A stretch of 64,000 nucleotides of DNA from Brumimicrobium salinarum. Its GTDB lineage: Bacteria > Bacteroidota > Bacteroidia > Flavobacteriales_D > Crocinitomicaceae. Shown piece after piece: positions 1-7,098 of this stretch (within the stretch, counting starts at the first letter, position 1; the number at the start of each line of letters is the position of its first letter). A program made the position numbers and the translations under genes. The notes under the pieces are model-generated. The model did no database searches and had not been told where the DNA came from. It worked only from the letters and a program-made list of their open reading frames with translations. The DNA lies in assembly GCF_002844555.1 (NCBI RefSeq), contig NZ_PJNI01000007.1, positions 124,001 through 188,000 on the forward strand, read 5' to 3'.

Positions 1-54
1 TTACAAAATGCATCTAGCCTTGCTAGTATAGTTCAACTGTTCTTGAAAGGATAA
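1..54 (+). CDS. C-terminal end of an unidentified upstream protein (partial)
   Basis: An open frame enters from the left edge and ends with TAA at 52-54, two bases before the ATG of the next gene. The visible tail reads LQNASSLASIVQLFLKG, which is normal protein-like composition. The tight spacing suggests translational coupling with the HATPase gene that follows, so the two probably form one cassette or operon. Too little is visible to name a family. Confidence 0.5.
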   Translation, partial: LQNASSLASIVQLFLKG

Positions 55-56
55 AT

Positions 57-1088
57 ATGATAGATTACTTACACATAGAAAAAGACGGGCAGTCCTTTTA
101 CTCTAGTTTACCAATCGAATACAGCCTCCCAAAGCAACCTGCAAATAGATTTTCTCAGGTTCTTTGTCCAATTGCTAAATGCAAAATGAGACATGGTTAT
201 TTTGTTATAGATGGATATCAGATTTATATAATTTCTTATCAGGAAAATGTTACAAATAAAATTCTAAATCATTATTTAAACTCCATAGTTCATCTTATCC
301 CTCTTTTGACAAGTTCTAGACAAAACATGGAGGAAAAGTTAAATAAGAATTTTAGGAGATTAAAACATAACATTGTAACACATAGTACAAATATTCATCA
401 GGAACTTGAAAAATCTTTTCCACTCTCTAACAATTCTAAAGGAGCAAGGAACCAGATATCAGAAATTAAAGAGACATTAAAGAATGACTTAGACCAGTCA
501 GCTAAATCCATACTAAAACTTATCAAGTCCTCAAATTTATTAAGATTCGAATTTGATATTTATGATCTACTTAGTTCACCAACTCCCTATTTGGAATTCG
601 ACAATCACGAAATACATAAAATAATTCTTTTTAATCTAAGCCCCTATTGGTTTGATTTAATACAGAAAAAAACTATTATAAACGTTAATGATTGTTATGA
701 AAAAGTGAATATAGACCCTAAGTCTATTTCAGTTGTTCTAAGTTTATTATTTGAAAATGCGACTAAATATATCGCAAACAACTCAGAGTTATGTGTAAAG
801 TTCGAGAAAACCCCAGACTATTTGACAATAAAAATAGAGATGACAAGCCTTAAAATTAAACCTTATAATGTTGATAAAATTATTAATGATGGAGTTTCAG
901 GCGAATATGCTGAAAAATTAGGACTTTCAGGAGATGGTTTAGGATTAAGCATAGCTAATAAGCTAGTAAAGTATAATAAAGGGGAGCTTTTGATTGAACC
1001 AAATATTAATGAAAGTGAGAATATTCAACAAATGGGTATTCCATATGAAAGAAATAGATTTGTATTAAATTTAAAAAAAAGCGCATAA
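57..1088 (+). CDS. Cytoplasmic histidine-kinase-like ATPase (HATPase_c domain)
   Basis: The C-terminal third carries a GHKL-type ATP-binding domain: an N box (LLFENATKY, about residues 228-236) and a G box (SGDGLGLSIANK, about 290-301). A helical stretch near residue 100 contains LKHNIVTHSTNI, which could be a DHp-like phospho-acceptor region. No signal peptide or membrane segment is visible, so the protein is probably soluble. The start is two bases after the stop of the preceding frame and follows a purine-rich AAAGGA. The stop codon lies inside the R''-like box of an attC-like site, typical of a cassette gene. Its partner is probably the truncated upstream gene. It could be a sensor kinase or an ATPase module of a two-gene defence or stress system; the sequence does not decide. 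Confidence 0.75.
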   Translation: MIDYLHIEKDGQSFYSSLPIEYSLPKQPANRFSQVLCPIAKCKMRHGYFVIDGYQIYIISYQENVTNKILNHYLNSIVHLIPLLTSSRQNMEEKLNKNFRRLKHNIVTHSTNIHQELEKSFPLSNNSKGARNQISEIKETLKNDLDQSAKSILKLIKSSNLLRFEFDIYDLLSSPTPYLEFDNHEIHKIILFNLSPYWFDLIQKKTIINVNDCYEKVNIDPKSISVVLSLLFENATKYIANNSELCVKFEKTPDYLTIKIEMTSLKIKPYNVDKIINDGVSGEYAEKLGLSGDGLGLSIANKLVKYNKGELLIEPNINESENIQQMGIPYERNRFVLNLKKSA

Positions 1089-1216
1089 CAGCACCTAAGA
1101 AAACATGGGGCGGAAAGTGGTTTCCGCAAGGTTCGTACTTCGTGGCTATCTTTGTCACAGGCGGACAGGGAAGTGCTCCGAAAAGCCCCACGTCTCTTAG
1201 CTGCGACACGTTAGGC
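1083..1216 (+). other. attC-like recombination site (cassette A 3' end)
   Basis: An R''-like box GCATAAC at 1083-1089 pairs imperfectly with GTTAGGC at 1210-1216, which fits the integron R' consensus GTTRRRY. Between them is an imperfect inverted repeat: CTAAGA (1095-1100) with TCTTAG (1195-1200), and TGGGGC (1106-1111) with GCCCCA (1185-1190). The left box overlaps the stop codon of the HATPase gene. The size of 134 bp is within the known attC range. The next cassette starts at 1211, after the G of R'. Confidence 0.75.
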
Positions 1217-1240
1217 ACAAGCTAAAAAAGAGAACCGTTA

Positions 1241-2095
1241 ATGATAATAAATGACAAGTCAATAGAGAAACTCAGAGACCTGATAAACGAAGAAACGGAA
1301 TATCGGTCAGGCCCAAAACTTATCGAGTTTTTCAAAGACTTGGGATTCAATGATACTTATGGTCAGGGATTTCCTTCTCGATGGAAATATACAGATGATC
1401 GCCTTCACAAGATTAACGGAAAGCCAGAATTAGATAAGTGTATTAAAAAGTTATTCAACCCAGTTAATTTTATTGGCAAAACTTCTGAACTTGATAACCA
1501 CATCAAAAATCTGAATCAATATTTAGCTTTTGATAAATGGCAAGTAGTCCGAAATGGCACGGAAATAACCTTCAAAAAGACAGATAAGGTTGAACTTCAT
1601 GATGACAATGTAGAACTGAAAGCAGATGATTTTTTAGATAAAGAGTTTGATGATATTTCAATTGATGCTCTAGGTCTAGATTCTATAGTTTCAGAAGTTC
1701 TCAAAATTCGATTCGGAGAGATAAAGAACTGTTTTGCGGCAAAAGCACATTTGTCGGTCATCTTTCTTTCAGGCAGTAGTCTTGAAGGAATACTTCTTGG
1801 AATTGCTTTGAAGTCACCAAAGGAATTTAACCAAGCTAAATCTGCACCTAAAGACAAGGAAGGTAAAGTCAACCAATTTCCTGATTGGACTTTGAGCCAA
1901 CTAATTGACGTTTCGTTTGAAATTGGTCTCATTAAGGATGATGTGAAAAAATTCAGTCATGCACTTCGAGATTTCAGAAACTACATTCACCCATATCAGC
2001 AAGTAAGTTCGGGATTTAATCCTGATCACCATACAGCAAAAATTTGCTTTCAAGTATTGAAGGCAGGAGTATTTCAACTATCAAAAAACAAATAA
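1241..2095 (+). CDS. Abortive-infection-like protein with HEPN-type motif
   Basis: This 284-residue soluble protein is the first gene of cassette B, 30 bases inside the cassette start at 1211. Its N-terminal 110 residues are charged and resemble N-terminal domains of AbiJ-like proteins. Its C-terminal 130 residues are helical and end with RDFRNYIH (about residues 243-250), which fits the Rx4-6H signature of HEPN ribonucleases. The family link is from recognition of this pattern, not from a search. The downstream gene begins on the next base after the stop, so the two are co-translated and may be an effector with a regulator or antitoxin. The cassette context fits phage-defence cargo. Function is inferred. 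Confidence 0.6.
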   Translation: MIINDKSIEKLRDLINEETEYRSGPKLIEFFKDLGFNDTYGQGFPSRWKYTDDRLHKINGKPELDKCIKKLFNPVNFIGKTSELDNHIKNLNQYLAFDKWQVVRNGTEITFKKTDKVELHDDNVELKADDFLDKEFDDISIDALGLDSIVSEVLKIRFGEIKNCFAAKAHLSVIFLSGSSLEGILLGIALKSPKEFNQAKSAPKDKEGKVNQFPDWTLSQLIDVSFEIGLIKDDVKKFSHALRDFRNYIHPYQQVSSGFNPDHHTAKICFQVLKAGVFQLSKNK

Positions 2096-2434
2096 ATGGA
2101 TACAAAACAATTTAAACAGGATTACTTCATTGAGAGAGTTTATCAACCAATCTCAGAAACTGAATTCAAGTGTCGACTAATAGTCAAATCAAAGGCGGAT
2201 AATCAAGAAATAACAGGAATAGAGACTAAAATAAATACGGTTGAGATTGGACAAGGATTTGCAGACTCACAATTTAGTGTTAATCCAATAAGTTGGGAGA
2301 GATATTTAAACCAGACAATTACAATGTTATTCAACATGTTGATGCTTCGTATTAATACTACCGACCTGTATAATGTTGACGGAGAAGATAAAATTTCCGA
2401 ATTCTTTGACGAAAATCCGTTTCACCAAAATTAA
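2096..2434 (+). CDS. Small hypothetical protein, partner of the Abi-like gene
   Basis: This is a 112-residue acidic soluble protein with no motif I recognise. Its ATG is directly adjacent to the TAA of the Abi-like gene (2093-2095), and the attC-like site begins ten bases after its stop, so it is the last gene of cassette B. The arrangement is what toxin-antitoxin or effector-regulator pairs usually show, and an antitoxin or accessory role is a reasonable guess. No signal peptide or membrane segment is present. Confidence 0.6.
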   Translation: MDTKQFKQDYFIERVYQPISETEFKCRLIVKSKADNQEITGIETKINTVEIGQGFADSQFSVNPISWERYLNQTITMLFNMLMLRINTTDLYNVDGEDKISEFFDENPFHQN

Positions 2435-2443
2435 AAAAAGCCA

Positions 2444-2570
2444 GTGCCTAACATCGGCTATAGCAAATGCGGGCTAAAGTGCTAAAATGAAAGTAATTAC
2501 ACATAACAAACTAACTGCTAATCGGACAAGTAAGTGCCTTGAAATCCCGCACTTGCCATAGCCATGACCG
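2444..2570 (+). other. attC-like recombination site (cassette B), R' box interrupted by an element
   Basis: GTGCCTAAC at 2444-2452 is the exact reverse complement of GTTAGGCAC at 1210-1218, the beginning of the same cassette. A long stem follows: an 18-base arm at 2456-2473 (starting GGCTATAGC) pairs with 2546-2563 (ending GCCATAGCC) at 16 of 18 positions. The final G of the site (2570) is followed by the terminal repeat of the small element instead of TTRRRY. Removing the element joins GACC to GTTGTGCAAC, which rebuilds a normal cassette junction. Confidence 0.8.
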
Positions 2571-2991
2571 TCAGACTGCACAAAAACCCAAAATCCCTCC
2601 CAAATTCACTTAAAAACCTGCTCATTTTTTCGTATCTTTAGGTATGGATTTTATTAAAGGTTTCGATCGATATCAGCTCCAGATGATGGACTTCAACTCA
2701 ATGGTTGCTCCCGATTCTTGAGCACGTATTGTTGATTAATGATGATTTGCTACAATCTCAGGAGACTTATGTCTATTTTTTGCGTAAAAGACCTAAAAAA
2801 ACAAGCTAAAAGCACTTGTTTTTACTTTTTTGGACTTTTTAAAGCCATTTAAGTCGATTTTAAGAAGTTTTTATAAAAGTCAACCATTTTCATTTTTGTT
2901 AAAACATAAAAATAAGATTTCCTCAAATGAAGTTTATTTGTTTGATATGAGTTATATTTGAGTAAAAAATGGGGTTTGTGCGCAGACTCCC
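2570..2991 (+). mobile_element. Non-autonomous, internally deleted IS element, copy 1 (complete)
   Basis: This 422-bp element has imperfect terminal inverted repeats (about 15 of 20 positions): the left begins GTCAGACTGC and the right, reversed, begins GGGAGTCTGC. At 2644 it contains the first codons of a transposase, MDFIKGFDRYQLQ and onward. This resembles the N-terminus of IS1182-type transposases (family from memory). The frame stops after about 30 codons, and this copy has an extra in-frame TGA. The rest is an AT-rich 3' tail. The same deletion joint (GTTGATTAATGATG) is in all three copies of the window. No target duplication is visible. It fills most of the spacer between 2435 and 3053. 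Confidence 0.8.
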
Positions 2992-3053
2992 GTTGTGCAA
3001 CATCGGAAGGCTGCAAGTAAGATAGAACAGTTGCTTTTCAGTTTATAAGTTAA

Positions 3054-3287
3054 ATGATAATGGAAATTGTTGGGAAATGGATTGAAATTAATGGGGCTCT
3101 TAAGGCAGACTCTAACTGTAAATTAATTACAGAAATGCTTCAGAATGATCTAAAAGTCATAGAATCTAGTGAAGATGGCTGGACGCAAAAGTTAGAAGGA
3201 AAAAATAACGAGATATGGGAATTAACATATCCCCAGAGTCATTTACAAGGTGGAGGTCCCCCGAAACTGACTTTAATTAATGAATAG
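3054..3287 (+). CDS. Imm27-family immunity protein
   Basis: This 77-residue protein ends in WELTYPQSHLQGGGPP, the conserved C-terminal signature I associate with the Imm27 immunity family of polymorphic toxin systems. It begins with IVGKWIEI and an acidic middle, which also fits. It is the first gene of cassette C (2993-3810). No toxin gene is present beside it, so it is an orphan immunity gene of the kind that protects against toxins from neighbours. A second ATG lies two codons downstream and could be the start instead. Confidence 0.7.
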   Translation: MIMEIVGKWIEINGALKADSNCKLITEMLQNDLKVIESSEDGWTQKLEGKNNEIWELTYPQSHLQGGGPPKLTLINE

Positions 3288-3307
3288 AAAATACTGTTTA
3301 TTCGATT

Positions 3308-3697
3308 ATGAAAGTTAAAGAATTAAAAACAATAATTAAAGAATATAATCATCCTCAGATCATCGGGATGTATTATAATTTAAGTGAAGTATTTATTAAT
3401 TATGTCGCAAAACCTAATCAGATATTTGAAATTCGCTTCAAGAATATCGCAGGATTTAGATGTTTAGATGAGGGTGACTTGACTAGTTACTGGGGTAATA
3501 AAGATTTGACAGGAAAATGGTTAGTCGAAATCACAGAAGGAGGATGGCAAGATTCCGAATATGTAAATGGCAATTGTATCGTCTCTAAACAAGACAGTGA
3601 AATTCGAGAGTTTTTAATTATGAGCGAAAATGATTGTATATCAATTTTAAGCACAGACGCCCCCGAAATAGCGAAGACGTTGCACAACAACACCTAA
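3308..3697 (+). CDS. Small hypothetical protein of cassette C (possible immunity protein)
   Basis: This 129-residue soluble protein starts 20 bases after the Imm27-like gene. The sequence (FRCLDEGDLTSYW, WLVEITEGGW) has the acidic, tryptophan-rich look of small immunity or SMI1-like proteins, but I cannot assign a family. Its last codons (TLHNNT) are encoded by the R'' box of the attC-like site, as often seen in cassette genes. It may be a second immunity protein. This is inferred only from size and neighbour. Confidence 0.6.
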   Translation: MKVKELKTIIKEYNHPQIIGMYYNLSEVFINYVAKPNQIFEIRFKNIAGFRCLDEGDLTSYWGNKDLTGKWLVEITEGGWQDSEYVNGNCIVSKQDSEIREFLIMSENDCISILSTDAPEIAKTLHNNT

Positions 3698-3816
3698 AAA
3701 AACACTGCAACGTTTGCGCTTCGAATGATAAATCATCCTCAGCTCAATCATTCCCCTTTCAAATTATTGCTTAATTTTAAGGATAGCAGCGATTTTTTAG
3801 CTGTGGACCGTTGTGC
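3679..3816 (+). other. attC-like recombination site (cassette C 3' end)
   Basis: GTTGCACAAC (3679-3688) is the exact reverse complement of GTTGTGCAAC at 2992-3001, where cassette C begins. The stem CTAAAAAAACACTGC (3694-3708) pairs with GCAGCGATTTTTTAG (3786-3800) at 13 of 15 positions. The site ends at G3810 and is followed by TTGTGCAACAT, the same core that opens cassette C. The outer boxes are GTTGTGC-type, so they differ from strict GTTRRRY at one position. Confidence 0.8.
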
Positions 3817-4044
3817 AACATGCTGAAAAAGCCACCGCACGCTCAAGCACTTTTGGTTTTTGCAAACACTAAAAGCCAACACTGAAAACCAAAAGAGCTA
3901 AAATTTCCCCACCACCAACCGAAAATATTTTGACTTTATACACAGTTTTTTGAGATATAAAGCTATATTAGTGGACGGAAAAATGACATCTGAAATAAGC
4001 AAAGCGATTCAAAGAGACCATTGAAAATAACTAAAGCGAATCAA
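3817..4044 (+). other. Spacer with a hairpin upstream of the restriction operon
   Basis: No convincing gene is seen here. CTTTTGGTTTT at 3850-3860 and AAAACCAAAAG at 3885-3895 form an 11-bp perfect inverted repeat with a 24-base loop. It may be a terminator for the preceding cassette or a regulatory hairpin; no U-tract follows directly. The remainder probably carries the promoter of the XRE-hsd operon, but no clear TAnnTTTG box was found. Confidence 0.4.
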
Positions 4045-4245
4045 ATGAACCGAATTAAGGAAGTGCTGGAACAGAAAGGAATTAAGCAGACTTGGTTGGC
4101 TGAAAAACTCGGAAAGAGTTACAATATGGTCAACGCTTATGCTCAAAACCGACAACAACCGAGACTGGAAACGTTAATGGAGATTGCGAACATTTTAGAT
4201 GTTGATATAAAAGACTTAATAATCTCTAACAAAGAAATTAACTAA
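4045..4245 (+). CDS. XRE-family helix-turn-helix regulator
   Basis: This 66-residue protein is essentially one HTH_3 domain (EQKGIKQTWLAEKLGKSYNM, then VNAYAQNRQQPRLETLMEIA). A longer frame could start at TTG 4021, but the ATG at 4045 gives a standard length and is preferred. Its TAA is directly followed by the hsdM ATG at 4246. Small XRE proteins in front of hsdM are usually transcriptional controllers of the restriction operon that delay nuclease expression until the methylase has acted. That role is inferred from position. Confidence 0.85.
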   Translation: MNRIKEVLEQKGIKQTWLAEKLGKSYNMVNAYAQNRQQPRLETLMEIANILDVDIKDLIISNKEIN

Positions 4246-5775
4246 ATGGCAAAAAAAGACAATACCAGTTTCGAAAAGAAACTATTTAAAGCAGCCGATA
4301 AACTTCGTAAAAACATTGATGCTGCCGAATACAAGCACGTAGTACTCGGCTTAATATTCCTAAAATATATTTCGGAATCTTTTACCGAACTCTATCACAA
4401 ACTTGAGGAGGACGAGTGGAGCGACCCAGAAGATAGAGACGAGTACATTGCCGAAAACACCTTCTTTGTGCCAAAGTTAGCACGTTGGAGCCACATTCAC
4501 GCACAAGCTAAATTGCCTTCTATTGGGCAAACCATAGACGAAGCGATGGAAGCGATTGAGAAGGAAAACAAAGGGCTTAAAAACGTATTGCCACAAGTAT
4601 ATGGTAAAGCCAATTTAGATAAAGCAGCTTTAGGGCAATTAATAGATCTTATCTCTAATACCCAACTACAAGCCGAAAACGAAAATTCAAAAGACCTTTT
4701 TGGTAGAGTTTATGAATATTTCTTGGGCGAATTTGCCAATGCAGAAGGTAAAAAAGGCGGACAATTCTATACCCCAAAAGCCATAGTAAAACTAATGGTA
4801 GAAATGATAGAACCTTACAAAGGGCGTGTGTACGACCCTGCTAGTGGTTCGGGTGGTATGTTTGTAATGTCTGAAAAGTTTGTAACCGAACACAGCGGAA
4901 ACATTAAAGATATTACCGTGTATGGACAAGAAAGTAACCATACTACTTGGAAACTTTCAAAAATGAACCTTGCCATACGTAACATTAACAGCAAGTTTGT
5001 GGTTTGGAACAACGAAGGAACCTTTTTAAAAGATGCACACCCCGATTTAAAAGCCGACTTTATCCTTGCCAATCCACCATTTAACCAAAAAGATTGGGGC
5101 GTAGATATTTTGGCAGATGATGCCCGCTGGAAGTATGGAACACCACCTAAAGGGAATGCCAATTTCGGGTGGATGCAACATATGCTGTACCACTTATCAC
5201 CAAGAGGTGTTATGGCAACCGTTTTATCTAATGGTTCATTGAGTTCCAATACCTCTGGCGAAGGTGATATACGTAAAAATTTGGTTGATAACGATTTGGT
5301 AGAGTGTATTGTAGCCTTGCCTAAACAATTGTTTTACAATACAGGTATTCCTGCTTGTATTTGGTTTTTACGCAGAGAAAAAAGTAATACAAGCAAAGAA
5401 GTACTATTTATAGATGCTTCCGAAATGGGCTATATGAAATCTCGCGTACATAGAGATTTTACCGAAGAAGACATTGCCAAAATACGAGATACTTATTTAA
5501 ACTGGAGAAAGCGTACTGTCACTTCGAGCGGAGTCGAGAAGTACCAAGACGAAAAAGGCTTCTGCAAATCTGCAACCCTAGAAGCCATACAAAAACACAG
5601 TTACGTACTTACCCCAGGACGTTATGTAGGCATACCCGATGAAGAAGATGACGGTATTCCTTTTGAAGAAAAAATGCAGACATTGACGGCTACATTAAAA
5701 GAACAAATGGACAAAGAGCAGGAGTTGAACGAAGAAATTGCTACGCAACTGGCTAAAATTGGTATGAGTTTATGA
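4246..5775 (+). CDS. hsdM: Type I restriction-modification DNA methyltransferase subunit HsdM
   Basis: This 509-residue N6-adenine methyltransferase subunit has an N-terminal helical HsdM domain, then KGGQFYTP just before the catalytic domain. The AdoMet motif DPASGSGG is near residue 195 and the catalytic motif NPPFN near 275. With HsdS it methylates the target adenines, and with HsdR it cleaves unmodified DNA. The stop overlaps the hsdS ATG by four bases (ATGA). A short in-frame insertion near residues 424-432 (TVTSSGVEK) is encoded by a REP-like palindrome. The rest is a full-length, intact family member. Confidence 0.96.
   Translation: MAKKDNTSFEKKLFKAADKLRKNIDAAEYKHVVLGLIFLKYISESFTELYHKLEEDEWSDPEDRDEYIAENTFFVPKLARWSHIHAQAKLPSIGQTIDEAMEAIEKENKGLKNVLPQVYGKANLDKAALGQLIDLISNTQLQAENENSKDLFGRVYEYFLGEFANAEGKKGGQFYTPKAIVKLMVEMIEPYKGRVYDPASGSGGMFVMSEKFVTEHSGNIKDITVYGQESNHTTWKLSKMNLAIRNINSKFVVWNNEGTFLKDAHPDLKADFILANPPFNQKDWGVDILADDARWKYGTPPKGNANFGWMQHMLYHLSPRGVMATVLSNGSLSSNTSGEGDIRKNLVDNDLVECIVALPKQLFYNTGIPACIWFLRREKSNTSKEVLFIDASEMGYMKSRVHRDFTEEDIAKIRDTYLNWRKRTVTSSGVEKYQDEKGFCKSATLEAIQKHSYVLTPGRYVGIPDEEDDGIPFEEKMQTLTATLKEQMDKEQELNEEIATQLAKIGMSL
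5517..5544 (+). repeat. REP-like palindromic repeat inside hsdM
   Basis: The segment CACTTCGAGCGGAGTCGAGA with its following AGTAC is nearly palindromic around GCGGAG. It matches from memory a short palindrome very common between genes in Flavobacteria. Here it lies in frame within hsdM and adds roughly nine residues just before the conserved GFCKSATLE block. Confidence 0.5.
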
Positions 5776-6980
5776 GTAGTGTAAATGAAATACCTAATGG
5801 TTGGATGGAAACTACTTTGGGAGAGGTAATTGATATCAAGCACGGTTTTGCTTTCAAAGGAAAATATATTTCGGAAGTTCCGAATAATAATATCTTGGTA
5901 ACACCTGGGAATTTCAGCTTAGGAGGTGGTTTTAAAAGCGAAAAGTTTAAGTATTATTATGGTGATATACCAGAAGATTATATTCTTAATGCTGATGATA
6001 TCATAGTCACTATGACTGATTTAAGTAAAGAAGGAGACACTTTAGGTTATTCAGCCTTAGTTCCTAATGGAAACAAAATATATCTACATAATCAACGTAT
6101 TGGATTAGTCATTTTTAAGAACGAAGATTTTGATAAAAAATTTGCTTATTGGTTATTAAGGACTAGACATTATCAAAAAAGTATGGTTAATAGTTCTACA
6201 GGTAGCACAGTTAGCCATACTTCACCTAGTAGGATTCAGGAATATGAATTTAACCTCCCACCAATTCCTGAACAAAAAGCCATAGCCAACATCCTCACCG
6301 CTTTTGATGATAAAATTGAAAACCTACAAGCCCAAAACCTTACCCTAGAGCAAACTGCACAAACTATTTTTGCAGCATGGTTTGGTAAATACCAAGTAGG
6401 CGATGAATTGCCTGATGGGTGGAGAGTTGGGAAATTGGGGGAAGAGTTCAAAATAACAATGGGACAATCACCTTCTGGGAGTAGTTATAACGAAGAAGAA
6501 ATTGGAATTGTCTTTTTTCAAGGCAGAGCAGAATTTACATCGAGATTTCCAGATATACGGCTATACACTACTGAACCAAAAAGAATGGCTAATAAATTCG
6601 ATATTTTGGTAAGTGTTAGAGCACCAGTTGGTGATATAAACGTTGCTCACACTAATTGTTGTATAGGTAGGGGCTTGGCGGCAGTTTCAAGTGAATATAA
6701 ATCTTATGTGCTTTATAAACTGAAAAGTTTAAAACCGATTTTTGACCTTTTCGAATCTGAGGGAACTGTATTTGGTTCTATAAATAAAACTTCTTTAGAA
6801 AATATTGAGACTATTATTCCAGAGATAAAAAAGATTGAAGAATTTGATACAATATCAAGTAAGATAGATTTGAAGATATATAATAATCATAATCAAATCC
6901 AAACCCTCAAAAAAACCAGAGATACCTTATTGCCTAAATTAATGAGCGGGCAGTTGCGGATAAATGAGTTTAAAGAGTAA
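5772..6980 (+). CDS. hsdS: Type I restriction-modification specificity subunit HsdS
   Basis: This 402-residue protein has two target-recognition halves. The first starts at PNGWMETTLGEVIDI (residue 8) and the second at PDGWRVGKLGEEFKI (about 214). A central conserved helix contains PPIPEQKAIANILTAFDDKI, and the C-terminal helix ends in LLPKLMSGQLRI. The two helices set the spacing of the bipartite DNA target. The start overlaps the hsdM stop by four bases, so expression is coupled. Base composition in the recognition domains is more AT-rich than in hsdM, as is usual for these exchangeable domains. Intact. Confidence 0.95.
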   Translation: MSSVNEIPNGWMETTLGEVIDIKHGFAFKGKYISEVPNNNILVTPGNFSLGGGFKSEKFKYYYGDIPEDYILNADDIIVTMTDLSKEGDTLGYSALVPNGNKIYLHNQRIGLVIFKNEDFDKKFAYWLLRTRHYQKSMVNSSTGSTVSHTSPSRIQEYEFNLPPIPEQKAIANILTAFDDKIENLQAQNLTLEQTAQTIFAAWFGKYQVGDELPDGWRVGKLGEEFKITMGQSPSGSSYNEEEIGIVFFQGRAEFTSRFPDIRLYTTEPKRMANKFDILVSVRAPVGDINVAHTNCCIGRGLAAVSSEYKSYVLYKLKSLKPIFDLFESEGTVFGSINKTSLENIETIIPEIKKIEEFDTISSKIDLKIYNNHNQIQTLKKTRDTLLPKLMSGQLRINEFKE

Positions 6981-6998
6981 TTGATGGTATAAATAAAT

Positions 6999-7078
6999 GT
7001 TTTGAAACTTATCAAAACACTTAAACAGATAAAAAATGTAAAAATAAACTTTTTTCAAAATGCTTATTATTACATTTG
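6999..7078 (+). promoter_or_regulatory. Inverted repeat and candidate promoter before the ATPase-hsdR genes
   Basis: GTTTTGA (6999-7005) and TCAAAAC (7012-7018) form a 7-bp perfect palindromic arm just after hsdS. TACATTTG at 7071-7078 matches the Bacteroidota -7 box TAnnTTTG, 20 bases before the ATG at 7099. A T-rich block at 7050-7055 sits roughly where the -33 TTTG would be, but it lacks the G. The 118-bp gap and the box suggest that the ATPase and hsdR can be transcribed independently of hsdMS. Confidence 0.45.
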
Positions 7079-7098
7079 TGTTATAAATAAGAAATATT

